Origin: Mesostigma viride
Lineage: Eukaryota; Streptophyta; Mesostigmatophyceae; Mesostigmatales; Mesostigmataceae
DNA length: 60,000 bases
Assembly: GCA_009746045.1 (NCBI GenBank)
Contig: RPFO01000106.1
Span: 1,978,211 to 2,038,210 of the forward strand
Direction: 5' to 3'
Shown: positions 9,853 to 20,300 of the stretch, piece by piece
How positions within the stretch are numbered: position 1 is the stretch's first letter
Layout: each line of letters starts with the position of its first letter
Made by a program: the position numbers and the translations under genes
Notes under the pieces: model-generated
What the model was told of the DNA's origin: nothing
Databases searched by the model: none
Seen by the model: the letters and a program-made list of their open reading frames with translations, nothing else

Positions 9853-10581
9853 TTCCCCGCGCGCGGGGTAAGGCTGGCGCCCGGCCCCCCTGCTCCTCAC
9901 GGCGGACAAGCTGTTGTTTCTTAAAAACCGCAAGAAGCTCTCGAGGAGGACTCACTTCACGCTGGACGACGACCTGACCCTGGCCCAGCAACAACGGCGA
10001 CGCGAGCTATGGCCGACCAACCTCCAGCTCCGGCAAAGCGCAGGGGGGAAACCGGTAGACTGGCGCGGGGGACGTCATTCACGTTGACCACAAGCCCTGC
10101 ATGGCAGGCACCCCCTGCCACCCCAGTCTAGGGAATATAGCAGTAATCTATATTAGGAAGGCTTAGCCACGCGGCCCCAGCGCGCATGTGCGCCCATAAT
10201 GGCCATGGATGATGCGCTCAGAATTTAGCCAGTGACGCCCTGCCTACAATGGGACCCCCATGGATGATGCATTAAGAATTAGCTCAGCCCCATGCCTATA
10301 CAGAGAGTCACTCGATCTCTGATGAGAAGCCATGCCCTAGCTCTTGTATAGCCATGATGATCTTCGATCCCCCCCCATGACAGGCTCCCCCTTATGTAGC
10401 TGGGCATAGCTTGATAGATCATGGGGATGCAGGTGCCCTGGTGCACCTAGAGCAAGTGTCGTTTACATTCCCACCCTTGCAGGAAATAGCTTAGAATGTA
10501 TTATGGGCCATATGCCCCTTCTCTGGGCTATGTGCTACATATACTTCCAACGGAGTTAAGTTCCTAATTAATTAATTAATT
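9853..10581 (+). mobile_element. ORF1-only retroelement copy C3, nested 5'-truncated insertion
   Basis: A copy truncated within the ORF1 C-terminus (it includes GGACGACGACCTGACCCTGG) with full 3' UTR and ATTA tail interrupts the 3' UTR of C2. ACGCAGAGAGCC occurs at 9841-9852 and again at 10582-10593, a perfect 12-bp target-site duplication. Joining the flanks restores the C2 3' UTR hairpin. This shows directly that a fragment with only ORF1 sequence and 3' UTR was inserted as a unit. Confidence 0.85.
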
Positions 10582-10887
10582 ACGCAGAGAGCCACTCTCT
10601 GCCGAGAAGCCATGCCTTAGCTTTTGTATAGCCATGTTGATCTTCCCTCCCCATGACAGGCTCCCCTTAGATGGGTATAGCTTGATAGATCATGGGGGTG
10701 CAGGTGCCCTGGTGCACCTCGCTGGCTCGCTCGAGCAAGTGTCGTTTACGTTCCCACCCTTGCAGGAAGTATAGTAGCTTAGAATGTATTACAAGCCATA
10801 TGCCCCTTCAGGCTATGTGCTACATTTACTCCCAACGGAGTTATGTTCCTAATTGATTAATTAATCAATTAAATAATTCATTAATTA

Positions 10888-11150
10888 AACACGTGCTCCC
10901 GTTGGGGAGTCGCGGAGCACCGAAGTGCTTTTAATCCCTGTGTGTGCACTGTCAACAGGAGAATTAAGGGCAGAGACCCCCATTCTCCTTCATGCCAATG
11001 GCATGCCACAGCTGCACTCGGACACGCTAAACTGTGTGTAAACGATCCAGCAATCTGTGGGTGCAATAAGACCCATGTGAGCATGCCCATAACAAGGAGC
11101 GTGGGCAAGTAATTTGATCATAGCCAGGACGTAGCATGGCTGTACAAGGA
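10888..11150 (-). mobile_element. TTAA-tailed 3'-end block D, copy D2
   Basis: Same block as at 7694-7960, ending on the minus strand in the CTCCCCAACGGGAG hairpin. Its AT-rich tail (10850-10887) abuts the tail of C2, so the two elements are tail to tail. Confidence 0.55.
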
Positions 11151-11855
11151 CTAAAGCTAAGGCTGGTTGTGTACTTGTGTAGGCTGGTCGTGTACTTGTG
11201 TAATTAATTAATGGCTGGCTGACGGTGTAGGCCGTGTGTTAGCTTGGTTGGTGTGCACACGTGACAGGTGTAACATTCCAGGCGTGGCAGGTGCCTGCCA
11301 TGGCGACAGTGACTACCAACGATTACTGTAAGGGCAATAATCTAGCCCGCGGGGGGCGTCCACATCTGCATGGTGGTTGATCATCAGGTCCCCGCCCCTC
11401 CAGTACACCATGCATGGGCTTCTGGGGATAATTAATGCTTGTGACGGAGGTATTCCGGCCACAGGTCACGTCGCTGCTGCTGCTTCGAGCGGGGGGACCT
11501 CACTGCATGAGGTCATCGTCCATGCAGCGCGTCCAGGGGAGGTCGTGCATTAATCTCTTGCGACGAGGGAGGAACAGCCGCTTGTCCTCAGGGGAGCCGG
11601 AAGGTGAGCAGGACTGGTGGGCCGGAGCCGCCTTGTCCCGTGAGTATACGTGGGGAAGGGGGTGGCACCCACGCAGTTCTACTTCACCCGAACCAGGCCC
11701 ATGAGGGTAAGCAGCTGTTTCTGGAGCTCGTCGGCAAGAGTGAAAAAGTTCTAATGCCGTTGTGATGCTTGAGCCAGTACAAGTGCTGCACGCGCTGCCT
11801 GCGCTCTAGCGCAAGTTATATAGGCATTCATACACAAACTAGCTGCCCTTGAGGG
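11151..11855. other. Unassigned spacer
   Basis: A repeated CTGGTCGTGTACTTGTGTA (twice near 11165-11200) and a short ATTAATTAAT. The 89-codon ORF at 11435-11704 has no recognisable domain. No gene supported. Confidence 0.4.
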
Positions 11856-12501
11856 TGGGAGATATCGCTTCGTCTTTCTAAGACGCACATGCTGATATAG
11901 TTTTCCGAATCTATTACGCAATATATGACGAGCAAACGCACCTCGACGCAACGCAGTTTGGCGGATGCGCTCGGCCATGAAAATACGTCTGCAGCCCAGA
12001 CTGCAGCTTCGCCCTCAGGTCCGGCAGGCAGCGGTGACACTAGTCGTGCACTGGTGGTCGCCCCGCACCCTCCCGGGCTTAATGCCTCGCCATCTGCATG
12101 CATCGCCTGACCCTAAACGCACCCGCCCAGCCGACAAAACAGGAGGGTCTTCACGCCCCTCAGAACCGCGCTTTCGGCCCCGGCCTTTCAAGGTCGATGA
12201 TTACGACTGGACCAACATGCCCCCGAGCGATGCTATGACCTGCATCTTCGGGGACTACGCTTCGCTTTACGACCTGTGCCTCCATCTCCACGACAACAAT
12301 CGCCTCCTCCTCCCGGACGGCCGCAGCTGGCACAACATCAGCCTGCTGTTCGGCTGCACCCCCCGCCCGAATTAACTCCAGCATACCATTATCAACTCCC
12401 TTCTCATGCGCTCTGATGGCGAGATCTGGGCTCCATCCATCTCCGCCCCCACACTCCGTTCCATCCTTACGGAAGCCTTTCAGCAGCACGTGACCCCCCT
12501 T

Positions 12502-12973
12502 ATTAGTTGGAATGAGAAGGGAGACGAAGGACAACTAACGAAAGCTGGAAATGAGAATGATGATTGTATTAGCAATAATACAAGGAATGCAATGAAAGCT
12601 TGAGGGCTCAGGATGCATGGAACTGGGCAAACTCGGGTGCTGCGGCACTCCCCAGTGCTACGCCTATATGCCTATGGCAGTGCTCACTGCAGCACCTGCC
12701 AGTGGACAACTGTACACTGCAATGCCATGCGACCACGTACGTCACTAGCAACCAGCTACACTCGGCCCGTCAGACCCGGATAACCCGGATCTGGCGGGTC
12801 GAGCTAGAGCCTAGGAACAGTCTGGCACTAACTGCACGTCAGTCCACATGACACCGCAGTACCGTACGCCCTGCCGTACAGTACTAAGGTGTCCCGCTCA
12901 GCCGCGGTAGGCAATACGCGGCGCGCAGGCCGGAAATCCGTGTGTCAGCCTATAAGCATCTCATCTAACTTAA
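12502..12973. mobile_element. MITE-like insertion in C4 ORF1
   Basis: The uninterrupted paralogue at 58541-58590 runs CACGTGACCCCCCTTGCTGC straight through, while C4 holds about 470 unrelated bases at this point. The ends are imperfect inverted repeats: ATTAGTTGGAATGAG on the left and, reversed, ATTAAGTTAGATGAG on the right. The target duplication is at most one or two T and is ambiguous. No coding sequence seen. Confidence 0.5.
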
Positions 12974-13552
12974 TTGCCGCCGATGTGGCAGCAATGGGCG
13001 GCACGCTGGCTACTGAACTTCCTCACCTTTCCACCACCGCCGCCTCGCCATTTCCGCCTCCACTGCCGACATCAAAGCCCATGCAGCTCCTCGATCTCGA
13101 CCACCGCCTTCAAGCCACCGCCACCGCCCTTGAGTGCTTGCATGACACCGCCGGCCTCACCGCCCAAGCGGTGAAGGACATCGCTGCCCAGCCGGCACCT
13201 AGCTGCTGGCCCGGCCAGACTGTGATGTTCCCTCCACCTGGGCGGACTTGCTTAGTAAGGACTTGCCAGTAACTGGCAACATACCACCTCCACGTACCAT
13301 CGCGGCACCAATCAAGCAACAAGCCCTCGACCTAGCTTGGCGAGGAGGCCGACATCACCCAGCGCAGCCACAATGTCATCGTCAAGCACTTCGACCAGCC
13401 GGCAGGTGAGACCTCCACGAGCCTTCTCGAGGCATTTAAGCGCCGGCCATTCTTGCCCCCATGCAACTCACTGGTGAGCTGCGGATGTCGGCTGTCCGCC
13501 TCCCCCGCACGCGGAGTAAGGCTGGCCCGGCACCCGTGCTCCTCACCTTTAA

Positions 13553-15271
13553 CTCGTCGTCTGTCCCAACTCAGTCCTCACAGGAGGACTGAGTTGACAA
13601 TTTTCAACCGCGTGTAGCGACTAGGTGGGGGGTCCATCCCAAATGTTTTGATGTGGATCTGGGGTGTACTAGATATCATTTTGTTGGCAAAAATACTGCA
13701 TATGTGAAAACTTGACCCGAACACCTGAAAATTACACGGACGTTGGGCGCCCCTCGCGAATTTGCATTTTTCGGGATAAGAACGAGTGGGAAAAATTCAA
13801 TCAAATCCTGGTGCATGAAGAAAAAATATAGGCATGTAAACAACATAGTTCTTGAAGCGTGGCAAAAAACTGGGCTCCATTTGGCCACTGCAACTGCCTG
13901 AAACAATTAAAAAACTCTCAGTCCTCAGGAGAGGAATGGGGCTTTTGCTAACTTTGCTAGCATGTAAGTGCGGTCATACTACATCACCGTGGCCACCAAC
14001 CATCCCAATCAACTCATTTCCCTTCAAGCATTACAGGACAACACACTTGCATCATCATACTTCAGGTATATCATGCCTTATCATGTAGTGAGAGCCTATG
14101 CATGCATGTAGGGAATGGGCTTGGATACCTACCAACAAAGGGTTATGTTATAAGTGTCAACCACCAATATAATGGGTAGGTTAAGCATATTTCCATTGTT
14201 TCAAACAACAATAGATATGGCTATAACTGTTTTGCCTTGCCATGATGTGGCCAACATAGTTGCTGGCACATGATGGCAGTGGTTTGTCACCAAGACTTTT
14301 CACTCACCCGTAAAAGCTTGAATGCACCCTTGACGCAGCCCGTGGCCACACAATCATGCAGTATGAACGTAGCAAAAGAATAACTAACATCTATGAAGGT
14401 GTTTAAACCTGCACAGCTCCTAAAACCCTGCACAACTACACTGGGTTAAGGCAAATGCCTGCTAACATCATCTGAAAAGGGGGTTTTAGAGAGGGGCAGG
14501 CAACGGTCAAGAAAGAGCATCAAGACTTGAACCTGACAACGCCTCGCAAGCTTAAACTCATGTACGAACATCAAGGAACGAAGAGGCAACGATTATCCGG
14601 CTTTACCTGGCACGGCTGGCGTTACCTTGGCCCAGGCGGTGCCCGCAAAAGTGGCACTTTGCGGCACATAGACCATGACGTGACAGAATGGTCGAGATCA
14701 TCAAATCTATACTGTCACTCAATATATTCTAATGCAACTCATGTTAACATGTAGAAAGAAACCTATCAGCCATTGAAATTGCGCCGGAAAGCAAGCGCAG
14801 TAATCAATTCCGTCGACCTGCCTTATCGCAGTTTTTTCCAGCAAGAACAGTGCCGACACCGGGTAAATCGCATCCCCGCGAGCTAAAAATTGATTTATAT
14901 CATCTTTAGGGCATGTTAAATCTATTTACTGAGTTTGGACGGCTAACTCGTCCGCAAACGTAAACTGCATGCATGGGCGCGAGCCGCCATGGCTAGGTCG
15001 TGCATTTCCGGAACTCGCGTTTCACGTGGAAAAGTACCCTTACCACCTGTACTTTGACCGTACAGTTAGCCGCGCATACCAAATCCAAAAAAATCCCAAA
15101 AATATGTCCAAGAAAGATCTTTTCACGTAGTATTTGAATAAATTTTGAGAGAATTTTTTTTGTCAAACATTCTGACCGGGGCGAATTTTCTACGAAACCC
15201 AAAAACTCGGTCCTCTAGAGAGGACTGAGTTCAACTCAGTCCTCCGTAGAGGACCAGGGACAGACGACGAG
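13553..15271. mobile_element. Non-autonomous TTAA-type DNA transposon
   Basis: The 1,719-bp insert is flanked by TTAA at 13549-13552 and 15272-15275. It begins CTCGTCGTCTGTCCC and ends with its exact reverse complement (15-bp perfect terminal inverted repeats). GGAGGACTGAGTTGA occurs inside each end in inverted orientation, and the left copy is half of an AACTCAGTCCTC-acag-GAGGACTGAGTT hairpin. The paralogue at 59107-59121 shows the empty site CCTTTAAGTACATGG with a single TTAA. piggyBac and Kolobok elements use TTAA targets. No transposase-like ORF is seen inside, so it is probably non-autonomous. Confidence 0.85.
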
Positions 15272-15997
15272 TTAAGTACATGGCGGACAAGCTGGCGTTC
15301 CTTAAATGCCGCAAGAAGCTCTCGGAGACTCGCTTCACGCTGGACGACGACTTGACCCTGGCTGGCCCAGCAACAGCGGCGACACGAGCTATGGCCGACC
15401 TACCTTCAGCTCCGGCAGAGCGCAGGGGGGAAGCCGGTATACTGGAGGGGGGCGGTCATCCACGTTGACCACAAGCCCTGGCAGGCACCTCCTGCCACCT
15501 CAGACCAGGAACATATACCAGTAGTGTACATTAGTCAGGCTTAGCCTAGCATGTGGCCCATGCGCATGTGCGTTCATAATGGCCCCATGGATCATCGATG
15601 CCTTCAGTACTTTAGCTACGCCATGCCTATAACGGGACTCCCATGGATGTTGCAGTAAGAATTTAGCCATGCTATGCCTATGCAGGGAGTTACTCTCTGC
15701 TGAGATGCCATGTGTACCCCAGCTATAGCCTAGCCATATACCTTCCACCCCATATGTATGCCATGCAGGCCTTCTAGGCCCTCTCCTCAAGCCGCCCTGT
15801 GTGCGCATGTTTAGGAATCATGAACCATCATGGCGGTGCAGGTGCACCTTGTGCACCCAGAGCAGGTGCTAGTTGTACATCCTACACCTGCAGGTTGTCG
15901 CCCTGATTGTATTACAAACCCATAGATGCCCCTTTCTCAGGGCTATGTGTTACATATGCTCCCCACGGAGCTATGAATTTAATTGAGTGTGGGAGAT

Positions 15998-17337
15998 CCA
16001 TGCAACAAATATCCTATCCTGCCTTCTTCTTTCTCGACTTCATCAATCCCTTGCAAATACAAAACGTCATACCCATCCTCCTCTTCTAGCTGACTTCAGC
16101 AGGTATCCTACGATCATGCTGATGCAGAATAGCTAGTTGAGTTTGTGACTCGGTTTCACTCAATGACGCGCAACAATAGTTGGCCTCGTCTTGTCATATT
16201 TTCCTGCTTCATCTACAGGTTCCCCCCAGCCAAGCGTCTCTTTCAATTTCTTTTTCACCGCATGAAGTTATGTATCTTTAACGTCCATTAACATGTGGAC
16301 GTGCTTGTGCATCTCTTTAGGCCCTTCTTCTATACCATTGACATTCCTTTTCCCCCATTGGCCAGCTGGCTGCAATTTCGCCCATGCAGTTCGTCAGCTT
16401 CGAGATCGCAACTGCCTCCAGAAACTGTGATGTGCACGATGAAGTTATTCATCACAGCAGGCTAGGTCTGCGTTTGCGCTTCTGGCACAAAATCATCTGT
16501 TTCTTCATCTTCATCGTGTGCGTCATGATCATTGCTGCGCGCATCATCAGATCGAGTCAGTCCTTGTAGTTGTAGCCTCTGAGCGCTCTTGCAGCCTAGC
16601 TGCACCGCGCTTCCCTGGATCGTGACAAACAATGGCAGCATGAACTATAGATAGTTCTAACAATGTTATCACCTTTCTGGCCTGCGCTGGTTGTCTCCTT
16701 GATGTTATCACCTTGCGGAATCATTATTCCCTACACGCAAAAACGCAGCAACTGATACTGTATTACATATAATTAGAAAAAACGGGGACTTTCATAAAAA
16801 TCTTCATGTCACGTATACTCTGCTCCCTTGGCCTTCCGCCTCACATGCGTTAAGAGACCTCGCTTGCACTTTGCGACTAAAGGGGGCTCGCAGCAACTAC
16901 ACGTGAATTTCTTGCAGTCAATTCCGCGTGAATTTCTCCCTCACATCCACCATGTCAAAATCATCCTACACCCGTTCACTCCCAAGAAAGAAAAGAAGCT
17001 GACCTTAGCTTGGTGGCTTTGTTTTTGTTTTTTTTGCGTGTCAGGCGGCCTTGGCCTGGACAGCATTTTTTCGCTACGCAGATTTAGCGTGTGAAAAAAT
17101 GGCGCAATGTGGCGTTCTGATTGTCGGCAGCTTACGTAAGGCTACCGGGGCTATTAGGTCACATATTGCGTGAGGGCGGGCGGGCGGGCGGGCGGCCACA
17201 TGACTGGCCATCTGGTGTCCACACGCTGCTAGGATAAAAAAGTAGTATGCATTGACTGCCTTGGATACCCTAACTCTTGCCTCCACAAGTGGCTTGAATA
17301 CATTAACGAGATGATACAGAGTGGCTAGCGTATGTGA
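15998..17337. other. Unassigned region downstream of the LysM gene
   Basis: No ORF longer than 88 codons and no recognised domain. It lies 3' of the minus-strand LysM gene and may hold its 3' UTR. A (GGGC)n run lies at 17174-17193. Confidence 0.45.
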
Positions 17338-20300
17338 CTAATGTCTCCAGAAGTGGCTGGAGCCCGCCTTGTACACCGCACCCCCCTCCGGCTCGCCATC
17401 ATTCTCCCCGGCATCCTCGGCCCCGTACTCGAGCACCTTACGAACGAGCGTGATGCTGACGTACGCGATGATGCCGACCGTGGTCGCCACCTGCAGAGTG
17501 CCGCACACGGTATTGCGCAGCGCCGACTGCTCGTCCATCCACTGGGACGCCAGCACGCGCGCGTACTGGCGCGGGCGCGGGCCGTGCCGGCCGCCATAGT
17601 AACCCACGTTCATCGACCGGCCCACCAGCTGCAGCTGCTCACGCAGCCATGCGTACACGTTGCTGCCGTCAACACCGGCTGCAACCGCGGGGGTCTCCTC
17701 GATTGCTTCCACGGGGAAGGGCAGCATAATGTCGTCGCCCTCCATGATCCCGTCCTCTGACGTGATGTGGGGGTTGAGCCGCAGCACCGCGTCGAGCTCC
17801 AGGCCGCGGGACTGGGTGCCGGAGGGGAAGGGGGCGAACAGCGGTGGGACAACCGGCAGGAGTGCAGGTAAGGGCGATGGGACAAGAGGTCGGGGCGCAG
17901 CAAAGTCAAGAGGTCGGGGCCACGCGTAAGACACAGGTAACGACCTTGCCAATGCGCGGGGCTGGGGACAGATAGGGAAGGCGCGGGGCTGGGGACAGAA
18001 AGGGAAGGCGCGGGACTGGGGACAGATAGGGAAGGCGCGGGACTGGTGAGAACACACTCACAAGGTAAAAACGCAGGTGAGAGCACAGGTAAAGGGCATG
18101 CTTCCCACGCAGGTAAGGACACACAGGTAAAGACGCTAATGAGAACACAGACAAGGACATGCAGGTATCTCAAGCTATCTATCTTTTCCCGTTCTTCAAG
18201 CCTTCTTATCACCACAGAGTAAAATAGTAGCTGCGTAGCATTGTAAGAATAGCAGCTATCAACAAAAAGACTATGCAATTTTTAAGTCACCTGTGCTATG
18301 TGAGCTAGCGTGTCCCCCCGCCGGATGGTGTACGTCTCTGAGTGGGTGACGGTGGCGACACTACGGGATCGCCGCGACATCCACTCCTGCAGCTTGGCGC
18401 CCAGAGCGGAGAGCGCGGGCGAGGGGCCCTCCAGGCTGGCTGTTGGTGCGGGGGCTGGGGGGGAACGGGCGAAGATGAACCGTGGGGGATTTATGGTGAC
18501 TCATTAGCTCAGCACCTCAGCGGCTGGTTTAGGAAAGAGGTACATGACCTGTCCTAAGTAGCTAGGGACCGGCCTTCAATCAGGTTATGCACTTGTGTGA
18601 CTAGTCAAGGGTGGCACGGCGGGATGAGCAACTCAGTAGATGGCGGGGGTGCATGCAATCTCATCAGTATATGAATGGCGCAACAAACCGGGACATCGCG
18701 GGGGTGGATGGCAACAAGGATTCGAGCATGGATGACACTGGCATGGGTGCACACTGGTCAGCAAGGTGGGTCGTTTGCACCCAATCTAATTTACATCAAC
18801 CGTGGGGCCTGAAACGCATCGGGGCAAAGTCACACCCTTAACACGAAACCATCTAAAAAGTCGTATCATGCGATGGCCCAGGTCAGCTGTCCTCAAAACA
18901 AGGAAAGACGAGGCGAGCATGTGAGTGTGTGCGCACCTGAGTGCATGCGCATGTGGGTGTGTTAGCGACCACATGCTCAGCAATGCAGCATGTGAGCATT
19001 TCACCACAAGAAATGAAACTACGCGCAAGATAAACAAAACACTTACGGCGGGCCGCATTCACCGGACAGATCCACATGTCGTTCCCCCCCCCTAAATTTG
19101 TCATGTCATTTTCCCTTTCCATCCTCCACTGGACAAGGAGTTCACCACTACAAATGAGTGCTAGTATAAGAACTGCTCGCAGCATCGCAAACACTCCCCC
19201 TGCCACTCACCAGATGCAGCCTCCTGGGTTGACCCCCCCGTCCCACCCACCACCTCCCGCATCCTCGAACCGGCACGAGGGATCGCGCCCACCCCTGCGC
19301 CACCGACTCCCTGCCCACCGGCCTTGCCCATGAGCCGAGACCCCTCCGCAGCCGCGCTGGATGCCGGAGAGGCCCCTTTCACTGGTGTCCATCCCTGGGC
19401 TGTGGGGGGCGCCACTGCTAGCACCTGCCCCGTCATGATGTGGTTGGGCCGCAGCCCAGGGTTCCAGGCCAATAATTCCGCCACTGTCACCCCGTAGTGG
19501 TCCGCCACCGTGGCCAGCGTGTCCCCCCACACGATGCGGTGCTCGCGGATAGGGGGGGGGGGCGCCGGGCGGGGGAGCAGGGAGGGAGGGAGCGCGTTGC
19601 GGAGCCCCTGGAGCGCACCCTGGGCGGCACGGACCAAGGGGGGGGCATCCGGGGGAGTCTCGGCATCGGGGGGCAACGATGACGACGCGGCTGGTTTGGT
19701 GGGACTGGGGGGAGATGTCGATGGGGGGGTGGTGAAGGGGGAGGAGGGGGCAGGGATGCGGTCCTGCACGCCTTGAACCAGTTTATTGACGGCGTCGGCC
19801 AGGGGGTTGCTGGGGGCTCCAGTGGATCCTGGGGGGGGGCGGTGTGTGTGGGGGGGTGACGGCAGCAAGCATGAGGACCTGTGTTAGTACAGCCTAGTAC
19901 AGTATTCCACCCATGCTGTGCCACAGTATAAAGGTGAGAACGTGATAGAGCTAGGAAGTGGCTTCATAGGTTTCTTGCCTTGACGGTTGCCCAAGGATAA
20001 CGAGACGGGTGTCTCAGTTTTATATGCTTGCACCTGGCCTAAGGAAACTGAAACGTTCGTATGGGTTTCACTGGCATCGAACAGGCTTGAGGATCCAGGC
20101 ATGCCCACATAGACTTGCATGGCTTGGCGCTGGTCTACGAATAAAGAAATGTCCACATTTTTTTGCCTGGCTTGGCGCTGGCTTACGAATAACGAAATGT
20201 CCACGTTTCTTTACCTGGCTTGGCGCTGGCAGGCTCCGGCAGCACCAGCACCTGCCCCGGCATCAGCGTCGCATTGCCGCCCGCCCTGCGCGCCTTGCCC

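Larger units (their letters stand above)
7960..10884 (+). mobile_element. ORF1-only retroelement copy C2, with C3 nested in it
   Basis: The 5' leader has repeated ACGAGCC motifs, GCCATGGCTGACGGCGGAGC and the mini-hairpin CGTCTT-tct-AAGACG at about 8140. A frameshifted ORF1 (8192-9658) follows, then a 3' UTR cut at 9852 by copy C3. It resumes at 10582 and ends CTCCCAACGGAGTTATGTTC plus a TTAA-rich tail. No RT or endonuclease lies anywhere between 5' leader and tail. Confidence 0.75.
11925..15509 (+). pseudogene. ORF1p-like protein of copy C4, split by two insertions and frameshifts
   Basis: The start (MTSKRTSTQRSLADALGHEN) closely matches the intact protein of C6. The middle motif FKVDDYDWTNMPPSDAM lies at about 12190-12240 in a shifted frame. 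The coil region follows after the first insertion, the RRM region to about 13550, and the C-terminal MADKLAFLKCRKKLSETRFT with DDDLTLA after the second (15280-15360). Closest to copy C6. Confidence 0.7.
11864..15989 (+). mobile_element. ORF1-only retroelement copy C4, carrying two insertions
   Basis: Begins in the 5' leader at TATCGCTTCGTC with the CGTCTT-tct-AAGACG hairpin, then ORF1 from 11925, and ends at CTCCCCACGGAG plus a short AATTTAATTGA tail. TGGGAGAT flanks it at 11856-11863 and 15990-15997, a probable 8-bp target duplication. ORF1 is interrupted at about 12501-12973 by a MITE-like sequence and at 13553-15271 by a TTAA transposon. Without them the element would be about 1.9 kb. Confidence 0.75.
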
